Positions 6,152-10,117 of a DNA stretch of 10,117 nt are shown one piece after another. Made by a program: the position numbers and the translations under genes. The notes below the pieces were generated by a model. That model searched no databases, had not been told where the DNA came from, and was given only the letters and a program-made list of their open reading frames with translations. Within the stretch, counting starts at the first letter, position 1. Every line of letters begins with the position of its first letter. Source of the stretch: Deltaproteobacteria bacterium (GTDB taxonomy: Bacteria; Desulfobacterota; Syntrophorhabdia; Syntrophorhabdales; Syntrophorhabdaceae). The stretch spans positions 1-10,117 of the forward strand of contig DNYO01000265.1 in the NCBI GenBank assembly GCA_003506795.1, in the 5' to 3' direction.

Positions 6152-6173
6152 GATGTTATAAATAAATATCATC
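6152..6173. promoter_or_regulatory. operator-like AT-rich palindrome
   Basis: GATGTTAT (6152-6159) and ATATCATC (6166-6173) are inverted copies at seven of eight positions around the centre aaataa. The 22-bp length and two-turn spacing fit a dimeric DNA-binding regulator. It does not match the FNR (TTGAT-N4-ATCAA) or CRP consensus. It lies about 105 bases before recQ and about 120 bases behind the candidate molybdoenzyme promoter, so it could act on either gene. Confidence 0.35.
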
Positions 6174-6277
6174 GGGAATATAAAAAAGAAAAGTAATATA
6201 TCTGAAGTATAGCTAAAATCGTCCCTCATAGGGTAATCTACTGCGAGTAACTCCCCGCCTATTGCACGAGGTTATTT

Positions 6278-8134
6278 ATGGAAAAAACAGATATTCACAC
6301 ATCTCCCCGGGACATCTTGAAGAAATATTTCGGGTACAGCTCCTTTCGTCCTCATCAGGAAGAGGTCATTAACCATCTTGTGGAGGGGGGAGACGCCTTC
6401 GTCCTCATGCCCACGGGAAGTGGAAAATCCCTGTGCTACCAGGTCCCGGCGCTGATCCGGCCGGGTATTTGCGTTGTGATCTCGCCGCTTATCGCGCTGA
6501 TGCAGGACCAGGTGGATGCGGTGAGCGAACTCGGCATCAGGGCCGGGTTCCTGAATTCCACCCAGGGTTTCCGCGATTCACGTTCCATCGAACAACGGGC
6601 CGTGGAGGGCCGGCTGGATCTTTTGTACGTGGCTCCGGAGAGACTCGTCACGGACAGTTTCATGGGACTCCTTGGCAGGATAAAGGTGTGTCTCTTCGCC
6701 ATAGACGAGGCCCACTGCGTCTCCCAGTGGGGCCATGACTTCAGGCCCGAGTATCTCGAACTGGGCGTATTGGCCGGAATGTTCCCCGATGTTCCCCGGG
6801 TGGCATTGACGGCAACCGCTGATGAAACGACAAGGAAAGAAATAATCGACAAACTGCGCCTCGCGAAGGCAAGGCGGTTCATCACGAGCTTTGACAGGCC
6901 CAATATCCGTTACCGGGTGGAGATCAAGGACAAAGAAAAAGAGCAGTTAATTGACTTCATGAGGTCGGAGCACCCCGGAGAATCGGGCATCGTCTACTGC
7001 ATGACGAGAAGAAAGACCGAGGAGATCGCCGCGTTCCTTCGAGGCAAAGGTTTTTCCGCCCTTCCCTATCATGCGGGCCTCAATCGGGAAGACAGGCTCA
7101 AAAACCAGAGAGAGTTTCTCCAATCGGAGGGCGTCATAATGGTGGCAACGATAGCCTTCGGCATGGGCATCAACAAGCCGGATATCCGCTTCGTCGCCCA
7201 CCTCAACCTTCCCAGGACCCTGGAGGGCTATTACCAGGAAACCGGGCGCGCGGGGCGCGACGGGGAAAGCGCGGACGCGTGGATGGTATACAGTCTTGCC
7301 GATGTGGTCATGCTCAGGCAGATGCTTGAGGGTTCATCCGGGAATGACGATTTCAAGGCCGTTCAGTACCGGAAGATGGAGGCTATGCTGGGTTACTCGG
7401 AAACCGCGAGATGCCGCAGGCAGGTCCTGCTCGGCTACTTCGGGGAGATCTTTCCCGGACCTTGCGGCAATTGCGACATATGCCTCGGAAACGTGGAGGT
7501 GGTTGACGGCACCCTGGTTGCGCAAAAGGCCCTGTCATGCGCGTACAGAACAGGTCAAATGTTCGGCGCCAACCATCTCATAGACGTTCTCGTCGGCAAG
7601 GATACGCCAAAGGTTCGCGCCTTCGGACACGACACGGTTTCCACGTTCGGTATAGGCAAGGAACTCTCAGTATTTGAATGGAGGTCCGTCTACAGGCAGC
7701 TCGTCGCAGCGGGGCTCATGAAGGTGGATATGGAAAAGAAAGGCGGCCTTCGCCTTTCGGCAAGCTGTGGCCCCGTCCTCAAAGGGAAGCAGGTGTTCGA
7801 GCTGCGCAAAGACCCCGTCCCGGTAAAGAAAAGCACAAAGCAGAAAGTATCCCGAAGCCTGCCCGGTGCACACGCCGAAGGAGCTCAGACTTCTTTTGAA
7901 TTCGACCCCGCCCTGTGGGAGCGTCTTCGTTCATTACGGTTCGAACTGGCCCGAAAGTCCTCAATCCCCGCCTACACCGTCTTTCATGACAGCACCCTGA
8001 AGGAACTGGTCACCCGCCTTCCCGGCACGCCTGAGGAGATGCTGACCATATCAGGTATAGGCCAGGCAAAACTCGACAAATACGGAGACCTCTTCCTCGA
8101 GGCAATAAGGCAATACCGGGAAGAAACAACGTGA
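6278..8134 (+). CDS. recQ: ATP-dependent DNA helicase RecQ
   Basis: This 618-residue 3'-to-5' DNA helicase acts in recombination and stalled-fork repair; length and domain order are those of E. coli RecQ. The SF2 core includes motif 0 (FRPHQEEVI, 23-31), Walker A MPTGSGKS (44-51), Walker B DEAH (143-146) followed by the aromatic-rich loop CVSQWGHDFRPEY, motif III TAT (178-180) and motif VI QETGRAGRDG (320-329). The RQC zinc site has C379, C396, C399 and C402 (CRRQVLL...CGNCDIC), then a winged-helix domain to about 510. A basic linker (about 512-530) leads to one HRDC domain (about 543-617, with TISGIGQAKLDKYG). The ATG at 6278 is preceded by GAGG at good spacing. It stands alone, divergent from the molybdoenzyme operon, with no SOS box that I could see upstream. 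Confidence 0.97.
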   Translation: MEKTDIHTSPRDILKKYFGYSSFRPHQEEVINHLVEGGDAFVLMPTGSGKSLCYQVPALIRPGICVVISPLIALMQDQVDAVSELGIRAGFLNSTQGFRDSRSIEQRAVEGRLDLLYVAPERLVTDSFMGLLGRIKVCLFAIDEAHCVSQWGHDFRPEYLELGVLAGMFPDVPRVALTATADETTRKEIIDKLRLAKARRFITSFDRPNIRYRVEIKDKEKEQLIDFMRSEHPGESGIVYCMTRRKTEEIAAFLRGKGFSALPYHAGLNREDRLKNQREFLQSEGVIMVATIAFGMGINKPDIRFVAHLNLPRTLEGYYQETGRAGRDGESADAWMVYSLADVVMLRQMLEGSSGNDDFKAVQYRKMEAMLGYSETARCRRQVLLGYFGEIFPGPCGNCDICLGNVEVVDGTLVAQKALSCAYRTGQMFGANHLIDVLVGKDTPKVRAFGHDTVSTFGIGKELSVFEWRSVYRQLVAAGLMKVDMEKKGGLRLSASCGPVLKGKQVFELRKDPVPVKKSTKQKVSRSLPGAHAEGAQTSFEFDPALWERLRSLRFELARKSSIPAYTVFHDSTLKELVTRLPGTPEEMLTISGIGQAKLDKYGDLFLEAIRQYREETT

Positions 8135-8140
8135 ACCACC

Positions 8141-8204
8141 GGTAATAGGTGCAACCCGTCTTCTTTCGCCTTTCCCATAACCCATAACCTATTACCCATT
8201 ACCC
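8141..8204. repeat. inverted repeat and heptamer tandem repeats between convergent genes
   Basis: GGTAATAGGT (8141-8150) is repeated as its perfect complement ACCTATTACC (8187-8196), 36 bases apart. The right arm is embedded in about 4.4 tandem heptamers at 8174-8204: CCCATAA, CCCATAA, CCTATTA, CCCATTA, CCC. The array overlaps the stop codon and last codons of the membrane-protein gene. recQ ends 6 bases before the left arm. The inverted repeat could fold as a long-loop hairpin in either transcript, but there is no T-run, so a standard terminator is not indicated. Confidence 0.65.
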
Positions 8205-8788
8205 GCCTTTCTCTTCTTCACATAGACCCGGCGGGCCAACAAAAGGCAATAGACGACGAGTACCATGGCAAGAATGAAGGCGACGACGGGGAGGATGAGG
8301 GAAAGAAAGGAGACGATCGCCGATGCCAGGAGCTCAAAGCTCGCTACGATGAAATTACCCAGGCCCCCGGTAAAAAGAGATGATTTGGTGCGCAGCGCGA
8401 CAGTCGCGCCCTGCAGGAGACCGGCTATCCCGCCGCCGGCGACGATCGATATGGTCCATTTCAGCGAAGGCGGTATGTCGGTCAACAACGATGCAGTCGC
8501 TATGGTGCCCGCAATTATGCTCACAGGCGAAGCGATGGCGTCCATAATATTATCGAGCCAGGGGACATAGTACGCGACGATCTCGAGTACCGTCGCCAGG
8601 GAAAAGGCTATTGTAACCTGGTATCCTCCAATCCATTCGAATCCCGGAGCGAGACCGACGTACCCGGACATGGCGGCAAGGTTAAGGGCAAGCAGCGGCA
8701 GAAAGATCCTGAAACCGCATGCCGCGCTTAATCCTATGCCCGTAAGTATGGCGACTATCGTCTCCACGTGCTCCCGCGTTATATCCAT
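8192..8788 (-). CDS. DUF4126-family integral membrane protein
   Basis: This 198-residue protein is almost entirely hydrophobic, with about five membrane segments: around 9-40 (GIGLSAACGFRIFLPLLAL), 57-75, 88-103, 113-131 and 148-185, ending in a basic cytoplasmic-type tail (ARRVYVKKRKAGNG). The N-terminal GLSAACGFRIFLPLL, the PWLDNIMDAIASP segment (76-88) and the late GGLGNF (141-146) match what I recall of the DUF4126 family, whose function is unknown. The start is preceded on its strand by GTAGGAAG and GAAGG; the first is the better-spaced ribosome site. The last codons overlap a heptamer repeat array, so the C-terminal residues KAGNG may have been set by the repeat. It is convergent with recQ and divergent from the chemotaxis genes; neither neighbour suggests its role. 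Confidence 0.87.
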   Translation of the reverse strand: MDITREHVETIVAILTGIGLSAACGFRIFLPLLALNLAAMSGYVGLAPGFEWIGGYQVTIAFSLATVLEIVAYYVPWLDNIMDAIASPVSIIAGTIATASLLTDIPPSLKWTISIVAGGGIAGLLQGATVALRTKSSLFTGGLGNFIVASFELLASAIVSFLSLILPVVAFILAMVLVVYCLLLARRVYVKKRKAGNG

Positions 8789-8801
8789 ACCTTCATTTTC
8801 T

Positions 8802-8890
8802 TCCTACTGACAGCCTGCGGTCAAGAAAAAGAATTTCGACATTATCATGCGTAGGACAATTCCTACGTTTTTTTGAGGGAATTCCTACGT
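8802..8890. promoter_or_regulatory. GTAGGA/TCCTAC repeat cluster upstream of STAS-cheA
   Basis: The centre is a perfect palindrome, CGTAGGA-caat-TCCTACG (8850-8867), followed by seven T's (8868-8874). An 11-bp direct repeat, AATTCCTACGT, occurs at 8858-8868 and again at 8880-8890, exactly 22 bases or two DNA turns apart. A further TCCTAC lies at 8802-8807, within the ribosome site of the divergent gene. The hairpin plus T-run has the form of a plus-strand intrinsic terminator, but no plus-strand gene ends before it. It could be an attenuator in a leader to STAS-cheA, or a regulator's binding array. Confidence 0.5.
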
Positions 8891-8981
8891 CACAATCAGT
8901 GTGCCGCCGCATATTCTCGGATCCCTGTTCCGCCGACAAAGAGAGTATGTCAGAAAAAACCACGTCCCAGGGAGATGAATA

Positions 8982-9311
8982 ATGGATAGCAGGGTCGAAC
9001 ACACACAGGACGGGACAGTCCTCACCCTTTACGGCGATGTGACCATCCAGAACGCCGTCGAGCTCAAAAAGGTCCTCGTCGGGGAACTCGCGGCGGCCTC
9101 CGGCCTCACCGTCAATCTCGCCTACGTCACCCGGTGCGACCTGTCGCTCTTCCAGCTCCTGTGCGCGGCGCACAGGACGTCCGTACCGGTGAGGCTGGCG
9201 GACGTGTCCCCCGCCGTCGGTGAGGTCATGGCGTCGTCGGGTCTCATCCGCGGCTCCGGGTGCACAGGCGGCCCCTGCCTCTGGCAGAGGACACAGGAGG
9301 TGGCGCCATGA
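8982..9311 (+). CDS. STAS-domain protein, chemotaxis-associated
   Basis: This 109-residue protein is a single STAS domain: beta start GTVLTLYGDVTIQNAVELKKVL (11-32), strand LTVNLAYVTRCDL, helix LFQLLCAAHR (56-65) and strand VPVRLADVS (68-76). STAS proteins act as phospho-switch adaptors. In anti-sigma antagonists a Ser follows Asp at the loop; here the loop reads C52-D53-L54-S55, so the usual Asp-Ser is Asp-Leu, and S55 is the only nearby candidate. Such D-L-S/T loops occur, to my recollection, in STAS proteins beside CheA. The last part has extra cysteines (94, 99) and a poorly conserved tail. GGGAG (8970-8974) precedes the ATG by 7 bases. Its stop overlaps the cheA start as ATGA, so the two are translated together. 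A role as an adaptor in this signalling array is inference. Confidence 0.88.
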   Translation: MDSRVEHTQDGTVLTLYGDVTIQNAVELKKVLVGELAAASGLTVNLAYVTRCDLSLFQLLCAAHRTSVPVRLADVSPAVGEVMASSGLIRGSGCTGGPCLWQRTQEVAP

Positions 9312-10117
9312 TGGACACCCACGCGCAGGCATTCATCGAGGAGGCCTTCGAGCTCCTCTCCGACCTCGAGGCCGCCCTCCTGGAACTCGAGGAGGCCCCC
9401 GACGACTCCGAGCTCATAGGCAGGGTCTTCCGGGCCCTCCACACGATAAAGGGTTCCGGCGCCATGTTCGGTTTCGAGGACGTGGCCCGCTTCACCCACA
9501 CGATAGAGGCGGTCTTTGACGACGTGCGCGAGGGCAGGCTCCCGGTAACGGGGGAGCTCATCAGCCTGACGCTCAGGGCCAGGGACCTCATACGCCTCAT
9601 GATAGAAGCCCCCTCCGACGAAGCCTCCCTGCCACAGGATGCACAGACACTCATCGATTCCTTCCATGCCTTCGGAAGGGACCCCCGGCACAATCCCCCC
9701 ATTCAGAACCCGGCTGACGATTCACCGGCAGGGGAGGCTTCGTCGTTACCCCCCAGGGAGCCGGAGTGCACCTTCCGCGTGCGCTTCGTCCCTTCGGAGG
9801 ACATATTCTTAACGGGCACGAACCCGCTCCTTCTCCTCAACGAACTGCAGTTCCTGGGCGAGTCGAGGATATTCGCCGGGCTTGACGGGATACCCCCCCT
9901 GGGCGATATCGACCCGGAGCGCTGCTACGTCTCCTGGGACATCATCCTCACCACCGACAGGGGGATCGACGCCATACGGGACGTCTTCATCTTCGTCGAC
10001 GACGCGAGCCGGGTCGACATCGCCATGATAGACAGCGAGGACTCCTTAAGCGGGGAGGACCACCGCAGGCTCGGGGAGATCCTCGTCGAGAGGCGCGACA
10101 TAGACAGCGCCGATCTC
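9308..10117 (+). CDS. cheA: CheA-type chemotaxis histidine kinase (N-terminal part, runs off the window)
   Basis: The first 270 residues are present. Residues 2-118 form an Hpt (P1) domain whose phosphate-accepting His is H45 in HTIKGSGAMFGF (45-56). A Pro/Asp/Glu-rich linker (about 123-152) follows. Residues 154-245 form a compact alpha/beta unit (FRVRFVPSEDIFLTGTNPLLLLNEL..., then CYVSWDIILTTDRG and AIRDVFIFVDD) in the place of the CheY-binding P2 domain; I recall similar segments in Geobacter-type CheA proteins. Dimerisation, kinase and CheW-like domains would lie beyond the edge. AGGAGG (9295-9300) precedes the first ATG by 7 bases, so 9308 is preferred to the adjacent ATG at 9311. The gene overlaps the STAS gene by four bases. 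It should autophosphorylate in answer to a receptor and pass phosphate to a response regulator, for motility or another Che-like pathway. Confidence 0.9.
   Translation, partial: MMDTHAQAFIEEAFELLSDLEAALLELEEAPDDSELIGRVFRALHTIKGSGAMFGFEDVARFTHTIEAVFDDVREGRLPVTGELISLTLRARDLIRLMIEAPSDEASLPQDAQTLIDSFHAFGRDPRHNPPIQNPADDSPAGEASSLPPREPECTFRVRFVPSEDIFLTGTNPLLLLNELQFLGESRIFAGLDGIPPLGDIDPERCYVSWDIILTTDRGIDAIRDVFIFVDDASRVDIAMIDSEDSLSGEDHRRLGEILVERRDIDSADL

Larger units (their letters stand above)
5907..6277. other. divergent control region between molybdoenzyme operon and recQ
   Basis: These 371 bases hold no credible gene. The left part contains the leader of the molybdoenzyme operon, with a short hairpin and a candidate promoter. 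The right part, about 6125-6220, is much richer in A and T than its surroundings and holds a 22-bp imperfect palindrome and a small CCCT-cat-AGGG inverted repeat (6223-6233). I could not identify a confident recQ promoter: the -10-like TAAAAT (6214-6219) lacks a matching -35. No sigma-54 GG-N10-GC pattern and no recognisable molybdenum-cofactor riboswitch was found. Confidence 0.6.

Noticed and set aside
9122..9691. A 189-codon minus-strand frame, and other minus-strand frames over STAS-cheA.
   Set aside because: They are antisense to well-supported STAS and CheA domains and arise from the high GC of that region.
1..10117. CRISPR arrays, transposases, integrases, toxin-antitoxin or other defence genes.
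   Set aside because: No spaced direct repeats of CRISPR length and no protein with such motifs were found on either strand.

Overview
This window reads as chromosomal DNA from a Gram-negative anaerobe, most plausibly of the old Deltaproteobacteria / Desulfobacterota (Syntrophorhabdus- or Geobacter-like). That placement is inference. It rests on a Tat-exported molybdenum oxidoreductase with an iron-sulfur partner and TorD-type chaperone, an archaeal-type superoxide dismutase of the kind anaerobes carry, a STAS-CheA chemotaxis pair, a dispersed repeat whose reverse strand encodes the familiar spurious 'RHPGLDPGS' peptide, and moderately high GC with strong Shine-Dalgarno sites.

Layout. Positions 1-675 (+): the possible tail of an unknown gene, joined by an ATGA overlap to a small secreted coiled-coil protein. 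Positions 676-1190: a palindromic dispersed repeat (709-775), a short four-cysteine protein (828-1046) that is easily missed because its frame runs back into the repeat, and a promoter and 5' leader hairpin for the next gene. Positions 1191-1805 (+): Fe/Mn superoxide dismutase, ending in tandem hairpins. Positions 1909-5906 (-): a three-gene cluster transcribed leftward, with the molybdopterin catalytic subunit first, the 16-cysteine ferredoxin-like subunit second, and the TorD-family chaperone last. A strong intrinsic terminator lies between the second and third genes. Positions 5907-6277: a divergent, partly AT-rich control region. Positions 6278-8134 (+): RecQ helicase. Positions 8192-8788 (-): a DUF4126-type membrane protein, convergent with recQ across a stretch of heptamer repeats and an inverted repeat. 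Positions 8789-8981: a divergent intergenic region with repeated GTAGGA/TCCTAC sites. Positions 8982-10117 (+): a STAS protein overlapping the start of a CheA kinase that runs off the window.

How the genes work together. The molybdoenzyme cluster is a functional unit. The chaperone should guard cofactor loading of the Tat-exported catalytic subunit, and the four-cluster subunit should carry electrons between the active site and an unknown partner. No NrfD/PsrC-type or cytochrome b membrane anchor is encoded with it, and the substrate cannot be read from the sequence. The STAS and CheA genes are translationally coupled and begin a signalling operon. RecQ, SOD and the DUF4126 protein are independent single genes. 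I see no phage, transposase, CRISPR or defence system here. The points most worth a second look are the intra-operon terminator, the anchorless molybdoenzyme, the small four-cysteine gene, and the operator-like repeats upstream of STAS-cheA.
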